The notes under the pieces are model-generated. The model worked only from the letters and a program-made list of their open reading frames with translations, did no database searches and was not told where the DNA came from. Positions 1 through 5,097 of a stretch of 5,097 nucleotides of DNA are shown here, piece by piece. Position numbers and translations under genes: made by a program. Position 1 is the stretch's first letter; each line of letters starts with the position of its first letter. Source of the DNA: Pseudomonadota bacterium (GTDB lineage: Bacteria > Pseudomonadota > Gammaproteobacteria > Burkholderiales > Rhodocyclaceae); contig JAUPVD010000312.1 in NCBI GenBank assembly GCA_030917225.1, positions 1 through 5,097 on the forward strand, written 5' to 3'.

Positions 1-184
1 ATTGGGGGATGGTTAGCCACGCAGACCGAGTTGTTTCATTTTCATGCCCAACGCTGCCCAACCGGTATTGGAAAGCAGCACTGACCCACCAACAAATTGT
101 CGGCAATGGCGAGACACCATCGCGTATTCCCTTCATTTTCCGTGAAATAGTTCTCTCGCCCGAGCGCAATATCAGATTTCCGCC

Positions 185-200
185 TGCCGGCTTGCCGGCA
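185..200. repeat. Perfect 7-bp inverted repeat upstream of zinc-finger gene
   Basis: TGCCGGC (185-191) is followed after two bases by its exact reverse complement GCCGGCA (194-200). It lies 31 bases before the chosen start codon of the zinc-finger gene. There is no following T run, so it is not a typical rho-independent terminator. It could be a protein-binding site or an RNA hairpin in the leader. Ten bases of it, GCTTGCCGGC (190-199), recur exactly at 581-590 inside the loop region of another hairpin. Confidence 0.55.
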
Positions 201-219
201 CCCTCATGGTTCGATTCAT

Positions 220-223
220 GGAG
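220..223 (+). promoter_or_regulatory. Ribosome binding site deciding the start at 231
   Basis: GGAG is placed seven bases before the ATG at 231. This is the best ribosome site near the gene and the main reason for choosing this start over the upstream ATG at base 9; the zinc-finger motif then begins five residues into the protein. Confidence 0.7.
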
Positions 224-230
224 AAATCTG

Positions 231-668
231 ATGCCTATCAAGCTCTGCGCATGCTGCGGCAAGCCGTTCCAGCCGGTTCCACATGTTCCTCATCAAGCCT
301 ACTGCTCAGCGCGCGATTGCCAGCGCGCCAGAAAACGTCAGTGGCATCACGGCAAACTGCAAAACGATCCTGATTACCGGGGCAATCAGCGTGACGCCCA
401 ACGGGCGTGGCAAGCGCGACATCCTGGCTATTGGCGGGGCTATCGTGATGCGCGACCTGCGCAGTCGTCCAAGCAACGTGGGAGAGGGTGCGTCAACAGA
501 ACAACTTGTCCTGCAAAAATGGACGTGTTAACTCTGCCGACCGGGCTGTATCAAATTCGCACCCTCACCATCGCCAGGCCGCTTGCCGGCGAGGCCTGGC
601 TGGTTGAAATCAGGCCGATATGTCCAGACTGCCCATGCAAAATGGACGTGTGCAAAGAGAGGACTTGA
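231..668 (+). CDS. Small basic zinc-finger-like protein, function unknown
   Basis: The product is 145 residues. The N-terminal part has a Cys4 arrangement that should bind a metal: C6 and C9 (CxxC within LCACCGKPF), then C25 and C30 (YCSARDC). A very basic stretch, QRARKRQWHHGK, follows at about 31-42. Next come two imperfect repeats of a (D/H)P-x-Y type, NDPDYRGNQRDAQRAWQ at 45-61 and HPGYWRGYRD at 64-73. This is the look of a short nucleic-acid-binding protein. The C-terminal half is different in style: it has KMDV at 96-99 and again at 137-140, and a late Cys cluster (C131, C134, C136, C141). From memory, and unverified, similar short proteins sit upstream of recombinase/ParB gene sets in other proteobacteria, so it may be a regulator or accessory factor of the element. 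The gene ends 178 bases before the recombinase. The 3' part may be constrained more by the DNA repeats and hairpin it contains than by protein function. The coding call is good; the role is not known. Confidence 0.72.
   Translation: MPIKLCACCGKPFQPVPHVPHQAYCSARDCQRARKRQWHHGKLQNDPDYRGNQRDAQRAWQARHPGYWRGYRDARPAQSSKQRGRGCVNRTTCPAKMDVLTLPTGLYQIRTLTIARPLAGEAWLVEIRPICPDCPCKMDVCKERT
512..528 (+). repeat. TGCAAAAATGGACGTGT repeat, copy 1
   Basis: This matches copy 2 at 636-651 in every base except one extra A in the A run. It is embedded in a small inverted repeat: GTCC at 508-511 pairs with GGAC at 521-524. In the overlapping protein both copies encode KMDV. The match continues upstream into TGC, where the codon phase differs between copies (tGCA AAA against TGC AAA), so the conservation is not purely a protein effect. 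Confidence 0.65.
573..600. repeat. Perfect 8-bp stem-loop inside the zinc-finger gene
   Basis: GCCAGGCC (573-580) and GGCCTGGC (593-600) are exact reverse complements separated by 12 bases. The stem is nearly all G and C. With a two-base bulge, CCA at 568-570 could pair with TGG at 601-603. The structure sits between the two TGCAAA(A)ATGGACGTGT repeats. There is no U run after it, so it is more likely an RNA structure or a protein-binding inverted repeat than a terminator. Confidence 0.6.
636..651 (+). repeat. TGCAAAATGGACGTGT repeat, copy 2
   Basis: This is the second copy, 124 bases downstream of copy 1 in the same orientation, with four As instead of five. GTCCA at 622-626 can pair with TGGAC at 643-647 inside the motif, echoing the GTCC/GGAC pairing of copy 1. 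It falls at the very end of the zinc-finger gene, encoding CKMDV just before the stop. Confidence 0.65.
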
Positions 669-694
669 TAGCCATTCACTGTCTTGCTGACTAC

Positions 695-708
695 CGTTTG
701 TTCAAACG
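695..708. repeat. Operator-like 14-bp palindrome
   Basis: CGTTTG (695-700), two T bases, then CAAACG (703-708) form a perfect 6+2+6 inverted repeat. A second short one, CGAG-CT-CTCG (707-716), overlaps its right edge. Its position, about 140 bases ahead of the recombinase start, suits a repressor or recombinase binding site. There is no direct proof of function. Confidence 0.45.
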
Positions 709-754
709 AGCTCTCGCTATTCCTGCATGGCAACCAATCCGATGGAGTGCCGCT

Positions 755-774
755 TGGCCAGCCAGTTCTGGCCA
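755..774. repeat. Inverted repeat TGGCCAG/CTGGCCA
   Basis: TGGCCAG (755-761) and CTGGCCA (768-774) are exact reverse complements with a six-base spacer. GCATGG at 725-730 and CCATGC at 772-777 could form an alternative, competing pairing. It lies 72 bases before the recombinase start and could be a binding site or a leader RNA hairpin. No T run follows. Confidence 0.5.
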
Positions 775-846
775 TGCCCCAATCCTTAATGTGAAGCGTC
801 GCCCCCGAGAGCAACCACGCCAAATAACAAGAAGTGATCGGGATCT

Positions 847-2412
847 ATGCTGCTAGATGCGCCTTCAAACGAGTCGCCGGATCGGCCTGTGTTATTTCGA
901 GCCGCCGAGTACGTCCGGATGTCGACCGAACATCAACAATATTCTACTGAGAATCAGGCAGACTCTATCCGCGAATACGCGCGACGACGGGGGATCCAGA
1001 TTGTCCGAACCTATGCCGATGAGGGCAAAAGCGGTCTGCGTATCGACGGTCGGCAGGCGTTGCAGCAATTGATCCAAGACGTGGAATCGGGCGTGGCTGA
1101 TTTTCAGGTGATTCTGGTATACGACGTCAGTCGCTGGGGACGGTTTCAGGATGCCGACGAAAGTGCTTATTACGAATACATCTGTCGCCGCGCCGGAATC
1201 CAGGTCGCCTACTGCGCCGAACAGTTCGAGAATGACGGCTCGCCGGTGTCGACCATCGTCAAGGGCGTCACGCGGGCAATGGCCGGGGAATATAGTCGGG
1301 AGCTATCGGCCAAGGTGTTTGCCGGACAATGCCGCCTGATTGAGCTGGGCTATCGCCAGGGCGGCCCAGCCGGTTATGGCCTGCGCCGAGTGCTGATCGA
1401 TCAGGCTGGCACACTCAAAGGCGAACTGGCTCGCGGTGAACACAAGAGCCTGCAAACCGACCGCGTCATCCTGCAGCCTGGGCCCGACGACGAGGTCGCC
1501 GTCGTGAACCAGATCTACCGCTGGTTTGTTGCCGACAACCTGACCGAACTGGAGATTGCCGAACGGCTCAATATACAAGGAACGCGAACTGATCTTGGGC
1601 GGAGCTGGACGCGGGCAACCGTGCGCGAGGTATTGTCAAACGAGAAGTACATCGGCAACAACGTTTACAACCGCCGCTCCTTTAAGCTCAAGAAGCACCG
1701 GGTGGTCAACCGCCCCGATATGTGGATCAAGAAGGAGGGGGCTTTTGAAGGCGTCGTGCCGCCTGACCTGTTTTACACCGCGCAAGGGATCCTGCGCGCA
1801 CGGTCACACCGTTACAGCGACGAAGAACTGATCGAGAAGCTGCGCAGCCTGTTCCAGCGCCATGGCTATCTTTCTGGGCTGATCATCGACGAGGCCGAAG
1901 GCATGCCGTCGGCGGCGGCCTACGCCCATCGTTTTGGCAGCCTGATCCGGGCTTACCAGACGGTTGGCTTTACCCCGGACCGGGACTACCAGTATATCGA
2001 GGCGAACCAGTTTCTGCGCCGGCTGCATCCGGAGATTGTTGGCCAGACAGAACGGATGATCGCCGATGTCGGCGGCATGGTCGAACGTGATCCTGCCACC
2101 GATCTGCTCACCGTCAATCAGGAATTCACCGTTTCACTGGTGTTGGCCCGTTGTCTGTCGCTCGACAACGGGCGACGGCGCTGGAAGGTACGTTTCGACG
2201 CCAGCCTTGCGCCCGACATTACGGTGGCCGTGCGTCTGGACGGCAGTAACCAGGCTGCTCTGGATTACTACCTGTTGCCGCGATTGGACTTTGGCCAGCC
2301 GCGCATCCATCTGGCCGATCACAACAGTATCGAGTTTGAGTGTTACCGCTTTGATAGCCTGGACTACCTTTACGGCATGGCGCGGCGCATTCGCATCCGG
2401 AGGGCAGCATGA
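847..2412 (+). CDS. Large serine recombinase (site-specific DNA integrase/excisionase type)
   Basis: The product is 521 residues and should cut and rejoin DNA through a covalent phosphoserine link. The resolvase catalytic domain covers about 17-165: the YxRxS motif YVRMST places the nucleophile at S26, YDVSRWGR (92-99) gives the conserved S/R pair S95 and R96, and the helix GVTRAMAGEYSRELSAKV is at 140-157. The Recombinase DNA-binding domain follows at about 168-305, including the typical GYRQGGPAGYGLRR and VREVLSNEKYIGNNVYNR (259-276). The usual C-terminal zinc ribbon is absent: only two Cys remain after residue 320. Instead, residues 324-378 (EELIEKLRSLF through YAHRFGSLIRAYQTVGF) resemble the homing-endonuclease-associated HNH repeat, and a probably beta-rich tail of about 140 residues follows. 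The ATG at 847 is the only ATG before the catalytic Ser region; its ribosome site is weak, and GTG 889 is a possible alternative. Its TGA overlaps the ATG of the next gene. The recombinase call is firm; the substrate sites and direction are unknown. Confidence 0.95.
   Translation: MLLDAPSNESPDRPVLFRAAEYVRMSTEHQQYSTENQADSIREYARRRGIQIVRTYADEGKSGLRIDGRQALQQLIQDVESGVADFQVILVYDVSRWGRFQDADESAYYEYICRRAGIQVAYCAEQFENDGSPVSTIVKGVTRAMAGEYSRELSAKVFAGQCRLIELGYRQGGPAGYGLRRVLIDQAGTLKGELARGEHKSLQTDRVILQPGPDDEVAVVNQIYRWFVADNLTELEIAERLNIQGTRTDLGRSWTRATVREVLSNEKYIGNNVYNRRSFKLKKHRVVNRPDMWIKKEGAFEGVVPPDLFYTAQGILRARSHRYSDEELIEKLRSLFQRHGYLSGLIIDEAEGMPSAAAYAHRFGSLIRAYQTVGFTPDRDYQYIEANQFLRRLHPEIVGQTERMIADVGGMVERDPATDLLTVNQEFTVSLVLARCLSLDNGRRRWKVRFDASLAPDITVAVRLDGSNQAALDYYLLPRLDFGQPRIHLADHNSIEFECYRFDSLDYLYGMARRIRIRRAA
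2399..2403 (+). promoter_or_regulatory. Ribosome binding site of first ParB-like gene
   Basis: GGAGG lies five bases before ATG 2409, inside the last codons of the recombinase. Together with the ATGA overlap (ATG 2409, TGA 2410-2412) it supports translation coupled to the recombinase. Confidence 0.75.
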
Positions 2413-3320
2413 GTCACGACAAAGAACATCGCCACTCAGAATTACGGATGATCCCGCTGGATCGGATCGAAGTGCTCAATCCGCGCGAGCGCAACAGCCG
2501 GATGTTCGAACAGATCGTCGGCAATATCCAGAGCATCGGCCTGAAAAAACCTATCATCGTGACGCCACGCCCGGGGAGTGAAGGTGAGCACTACCTGCTC
2601 ATCTGCGGGGAGGGGCGGTTCAAGGCCTTCAAGACACTCGGCCATCAGGAAATCCCCGCGATGGTGATGAACGTCGACGACGAATCGGCTTTCATCATGA
2701 GCCTGACGGAGAACATCGCGCGGCGCAAGTTCAGCCCGCTGGAACTTCTGATCGGCATCGAACAACTGCGGGATCAGGGCTACGACAAGAAGGACATCGC
2801 GCAAAAAACCGGCCTGAGCCCGGAGTACGTGCAAGGTATCCTGTACCTGCTAAAAAATGGCGAACAGCGGCTACTGATGGCCGTTGGCAGCGGACGCATC
2901 CCGCTCAATGCCGCGATCACCATTGCCGGCGCGGGTGTTGATGACAAGGCAATCCAGGCAGCGCTGCAGGAAGCCTATGAATCCGGCAAGTTGCGTGGCA
3001 GCCAGTTGATCCAGGCGCGCCGGATCATCGAACGCCGCCGCACACAAGGCAGGTCCATCGGCGGCAAAATGGCATCCCGTAAACCAACCGAGGACGTGAC
3101 CACGTCCAGCCTGGTGCGCAACTATCAACGTGAAGTCGAGCGCCAGAAGCAGATGGTCAGGAAGGCAGAAACCGCTCAGCGCAACCTGCTGTTCATCGTC
3201 GGTGCGTTGCGCCAGTTGCTGGCTGACGAGAATTTCACCAACCTGCTGCGCGCAGAGGGATTGGACACGCTGCCACAGTATCTGGCGGATCGTGTCTGGG
3301 CGCGGGGGTGTGGAACGTGA
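2409..3320 (+). CDS. ParB/RepB/Spo0J-family DNA-binding protein (first of two)
   Basis: The product is 303 residues with the order of a ParB/RepB partition protein. The N-terminal ParB domain (about 12-110) has IQSIGLKKPIIV, then GEGRFKAFKTLG (67-78) in place of the usual GERRxRA box, and TENIARRKFSPLE (100-112), which matches the ENxxR box. A helix-turn-helix follows at about 125-148 (YDKKDIAQKTGLSPEYVQGILYLL). The rest (about 155-275) resembles the RepB C-terminal region and contains a basic, possibly coiled segment (RRIIERRRTQGR, then YQREVERQKQMVRKAETAQRN). ParB proteins bind parS-like sites, and many use CTP to clamp on DNA; the first Arg of the GERR box is Gly here, so CTP use is uncertain. 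No ParA gene is in view. The gene overlaps the recombinase by four bases and the next ParB-like gene by four bases (GTGA), so all three are probably made together. It is likely a DNA-binding accessory factor of the element rather than a classic plasmid partition protein (inference). Confidence 0.9.
   Translation: MSHDKEHRHSELRMIPLDRIEVLNPRERNSRMFEQIVGNIQSIGLKKPIIVTPRPGSEGEHYLLICGEGRFKAFKTLGHQEIPAMVMNVDDESAFIMSLTENIARRKFSPLELLIGIEQLRDQGYDKKDIAQKTGLSPEYVQGILYLLKNGEQRLLMAVGSGRIPLNAAITIAGAGVDDKAIQAALQEAYESGKLRGSQLIQARRIIERRRTQGRSIGGKMASRKPTEDVTTSSLVRNYQREVERQKQMVRKAETAQRNLLFIVGALRQLLADENFTNLLRAEGLDTLPQYLADRVWARGCGT
3304..3308 (+). promoter_or_regulatory. Purine-rich ribosome site favouring the GTG at 3317
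   Basis: A GGGGG run ends eight bases before GTG 3317, a normal spacing. An in-frame GTG at 3308 lies at the edge of this run and would lack its own ribosome site. The 3317 start also gives a GTGA overlap with the preceding stop. Confidence 0.55.
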
Positions 3321-4195
3321 GCAATCCGCCACTGGGCTTCATACCGGAGCCATTATTTCTTTCTCTCGCGGCTGTATTGCCATCACGCAAAACGCCCGAG
3401 GGGCTGCTTGCCTCGCGGAAATTCAAACAGATCACGGCGTCGATTGATACTGTCGGCCTGATCGAGCCCTTGTCGGTTGGCAGGCCAGACCGGGCAGGGC
3501 AGTACATCTTGCTTGACGGTCACACACGGCTGGTGGCGCTGAAACAGTTGGGCTTCGACAAGGCGCCGTGTCTGGTGGCCACCGACGACGAAAGCTACAC
3601 CTTCAACAACCGGGTCAATCGACTCTCCAGTATCCAGGAGCACGTCATGATCCGCCGCGCCGTCGAGCGCGGTGTCACCCCAGAAAAACTCGCGAAAGCC
3701 TTGGATGTGGATATCAGCCACATCATCAAGAAACTGAACCTGCTCGATGGAATCTGCCCGGAGGCTGCCGAGTTGCTGCGCGATCAAACCTTCTCACCCA
3801 ACCTGGGTGCGGTGCTGCGTAAGCTCAAGCCAACCAGACAGGTCGAATGCGTCGAACTGATGGTCAGCGCCAACAACATCACGGTCGCCTACGCCCAGGC
3901 CTTGGTCGCCGCCACGCCCAGTAACCTGCTCGTCGGCGAGACCAAGCCCAAGAAAATCACCGGAGTCAGCGCCGAGCAGATGGCCAAGATGGAGCGAGAA
4001 ATGGGTAATCTCCAAGAGCAGTTCAAGCTGGCTGAGCAGACTTATAGCCAAGACATACTCAACCTGGTGCTGACCAAGGGTTATCTCGCCAAACTGATGG
4101 CCAACGAAGCCATCTTGCGCCACCTGACAAAGCATCACCCCGATGTTCTGAACGAATTTGGCAACATCGTCCGTATGGTGGCGCTGGACAAGTGA
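3317..4195 (+). CDS. ParB/RepB-like protein with RepB C-terminal domain (second of two)
   Basis: Starting at GTG 3317 the product is 292 residues. The N-terminal ParB-like domain (about 18-105) includes FKQITASIDTVGLIEPLSV and LLDGHTRLVALKQLG (65-79), where the GERR box of ParB has become DGHTR. The ENxxR box is also weak (NNRVNRLSSIQEH). A helix-turn-helix is at about 120-143 (VTPEKLAKALDVDISHIIKKLNLL). The following region, CPEAAELLRDQTFSP through VAYAQALVAATP, is typical of the plasmid-partition RepB C-terminal domain. The last 80 residues look helical and probably include a coiled coil (MAKMEREMGNLQEQFKLAEQTYSQ). It is only distantly like the preceding ParB-like protein, so the pair is not a recent duplication; the two may form a heteromer or recognise different sites. 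An alternative GTG at 3308 would add three residues. Its stop overlaps a GTG that may start the ATPase gene. Confidence 0.88.
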   Translation: MSNPPLGFIPEPLFLSLAAVLPSRKTPEGLLASRKFKQITASIDTVGLIEPLSVGRPDRAGQYILLDGHTRLVALKQLGFDKAPCLVATDDESYTFNNRVNRLSSIQEHVMIRRAVERGVTPEKLAKALDVDISHIIKKLNLLDGICPEAAELLRDQTFSPNLGAVLRKLKPTRQVECVELMVSANNITVAYAQALVAATPSNLLVGETKPKKITGVSAEQMAKMEREMGNLQEQFKLAEQTYSQDILNLVLTKGYLAKLMANEAILRHLTKHHPDVLNEFGNIVRMVALDK

Positions 4196-5097
4196 ATGGG
4201 CCGCAACCACCCGCCGCACGTTGCCACGTCATTGGGCCTGCGGCCAACGTCGCAACTGACTCCATGGATGACCCCAACCAGGATGAGATCGGGCTGCACC
4301 ATCGCAACGCGCCAGAACCTGACCCTGAATGCCTATATGGATTGGTCGGTGAGGTGGCCCTTGCTGGTAGTGACGACACGGAAACCAATCCCTATGCCAT
4401 CGCGGCCAATTTCATGGTGTATTTGTCTTGTGCTGTCGGGCGCGGTGTCTACCTGCCTATCGGCAACACACGACACCACGCGCGGCTGTTCTGCCTCCAC
4501 ATCGGTCGCTCAGGTCGGGGGCGCAAAGGGGATGCGCTGTCATTAATTATGCGCATCGACGAAACCTTGCGGGCGATGGATGCTGCGTTCGCTCCGCAGG
4601 TTCATCGGGGTGGTTTGTCTTCGCGAGAAGGACTGGCTGCACTGATCCAAGATAGCTATCGGCAAGGCCGCCAAGATGTACCGGCCATCGATGACAAAAG
4701 GCTCTGGGTGGTTGAGTCCGAGTTCGCCAACGTGTTGCATCAAGGGCGACGCGATGGCAATACCTTGTCGGCAGCGCTGCGCGACTGTTGGGATGGTGTC
4801 GATCTGAAACCCGCCACAAAATCCAACCGGATCTACGCCAGCGATCCGCACGTCTGCCTGAGTGGCGCGATCTCACCCGGCGAACTGACGGGGCTCATGA
4901 ATGCCCGAGAACTAGCCAATGGCTTTGCCAATCGATTTCTGATGATCTGGGCAGAGCGGACGCGGATGCAGCCGTTCCCGAAAGAGACGCCACAGTCCGT
5001 GGTAGAGCATCTGGCGCGCAGGGCATTGGAGGTGTTGGCTTTTGTTGGCGCCGATCGATACCAGGATCGCCATCTCCTGTGTATGGATCTGTCGCCG
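4192..5097 (+). CDS. DUF3987-type P-loop ATPase, 3' end outside window
   Basis: An open frame of 302 codons runs off the right edge. It belongs to the DUF3987 group of primase/helicase-associated ATPases found on mobile elements. The evidence is an ordered set of motifs: GLVGEVALAG near 47-56, a P-loop-like IGRSGRGRKGDAL (104-116), GGLSSREGLAALI (140-152), a Walker B-like KRLWVVESEFANVL (169-182), GRRDGNTLSAALRDCWDG after it, and a sensor region GAISPGELTGLM...ANGFANRF (225-249). The P-loop has Arg-Lys-Gly where classic Walker A has Gly-Lys-Ser/Thr, as is usual in this group. The GTG at 4192 overlaps the preceding TGA and fits the overlap pattern of the operon, but its ribosome site is poor; ATG 4264, 24 codons further in, is the alternative, also without a good ribosome site. 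The N-terminal 40 residues show no motif. Role in replication, excision or DNA loading for the element is inference. Family assignment is firm, start is not. Confidence 0.85.
   Translation, partial: MNGPQPPAARCHVIGPAANVATDSMDDPNQDEIGLHHRNAPEPDPECLYGLVGEVALAGSDDTETNPYAIAANFMVYLSCAVGRGVYLPIGNTRHHARLFCLHIGRSGRGRKGDALSLIMRIDETLRAMDAAFAPQVHRGGLSSREGLAALIQDSYRQGRQDVPAIDDKRLWVVESEFANVLHQGRRDGNTLSAALRDCWDGVDLKPATKSNRIYASDPHVCLSGAISPGELTGLMNARELANGFANRFLMIWAERTRMQPFPKETPQSVVEHLARRALEVLAFVGADRYQDRHLLCMDLSP

Larger units (their letters stand above)
1..230. other. Leader region without a convincing gene
   Basis: The reading frame of the downstream zinc-finger gene stays open back to an ATG at base 9. 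The 74 extra residues this would add have no recognisable motif, are not basic or Cys-rich like the real protein, and the base-9 ATG has only a loose GGGGG-like run close by. I therefore treat this stretch as upstream DNA. It is visibly richer in A and T runs than the genes to the right (for example the TTTCATTTTC and TTCATTTTCC stretches), as a control region or flank would be. I found no -35/-10 pair with good match and spacing. An inverted repeat near its end is listed separately. An element boundary could lie here, but nothing in the sequence proves it. Confidence 0.5.
669..846. other. Gap before the recombinase, probable control region
   Basis: Between the zinc-finger gene and the recombinase there are 178 bases with no convincing protein. 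An overlapping open frame (620-856) would encode 78 residues without recognisable motif and with composition typical of chance translation. The gap contains two inverted repeats (695-708 and 755-774, listed separately). As the recombinase heads a close-packed operon, its promoter is likely here or further upstream, but I could not find a good -35/-10 pair. The ribosome site before 847 is weak (GGGA only three bases from the ATG), so translation may be inefficient or controlled. Confidence 0.5.

Noticed and set aside
9..230. N-terminal extension of the zinc-finger protein from ATG at base 9
   Set aside because: The added 74 residues have no motif and a weak ribosome site, while ATG 231 has GGAG at good spacing and starts right before the Cys motif.
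573..600. Rho-independent terminator
   Set aside because: The stem is strong, but no T run follows and it lies inside an open coding frame.
185..774. Attachment site for the serine recombinase
   Set aside because: Several inverted repeats exist, but without a second att site, target duplication or empty-site comparison no core can be assigned.
620..856. 78-residue open frame bridging the zinc-finger gene and the recombinase
   Set aside because: It overlaps both neighbours, has no recognisable domain and covers the inverted repeats. A frameshifted continuation of the zinc-finger protein (reading on as VQREDLIAIH) was considered, but nothing supports it.
2442..3332. Antisense open frames of 130 and 153 residues opposite the first ParB-like gene
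   Set aside because: They mirror the codon usage of a well-supported + strand gene and show no motif or ribosome site of their own.
3794..4219. Antisense open frame of 141 residues opposite the second ParB-like gene
   Set aside because: It is a composition shadow of the + strand gene; the + strand frame has clear RepB-type features.
4196..4546. Open frame beginning ATGGGCCGC just after the second ParB-like stop
   Set aside because: It is a shadow of the DUF3987 frame, which is shifted by one base, stays open to the window edge and carries the family motifs in order.

Overview
The window reads as a piece of a mobile or accessory element from a moderately GC-rich bacterium, most likely a proteobacterium. 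This is judged from codon usage, strong GGAG-type ribosome sites and resemblance of the proteins to families common there; no marker gene fixes the taxon. All convincing genes lie on the + strand and are tightly packed. There is no rRNA, tRNA or CRISPR array, and no confident terminator.

Layout: bases 1-230 hold no convincing gene but end in a compact inverted repeat. Bases 231-668 encode a small basic zinc-finger-like protein. Its 3' half carries two copies of a TGCAAA(A)ATGGACGTGT motif on either side of a perfect 8-bp hairpin. Bases 669-846 are a short gap with two further inverted repeats, probably the control region of what follows. From 847 to the right edge runs one tightly coupled gene string: a 521-residue large serine recombinase, a ParB/RepB-like protein, a second and quite different ParB/RepB-like protein, and the first 302 codons of a DUF3987-type P-loop ATPase that leaves the window. 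The three junctions are 4-base overlaps (ATGA, GTGA and, if the GTG start is right, GTGA), so the products are probably made together in matched amounts.

Working model (inference): the recombinase cuts and joins DNA. The two ParB-like proteins, which have no ParA partner in view, could bind specific sites and act as accessory or targeting factors or in maintenance of an excised form. The ATPase could supply a helicase- or loader-like activity. The recombinase is itself unusual: the usual C-terminal zinc ribbon and coiled coil are absent, replaced by a segment resembling the homing-endonuclease-associated repeat followed by a beta-rich tail. Element ends, attachment sites and the trigger for expression cannot be fixed from this window.
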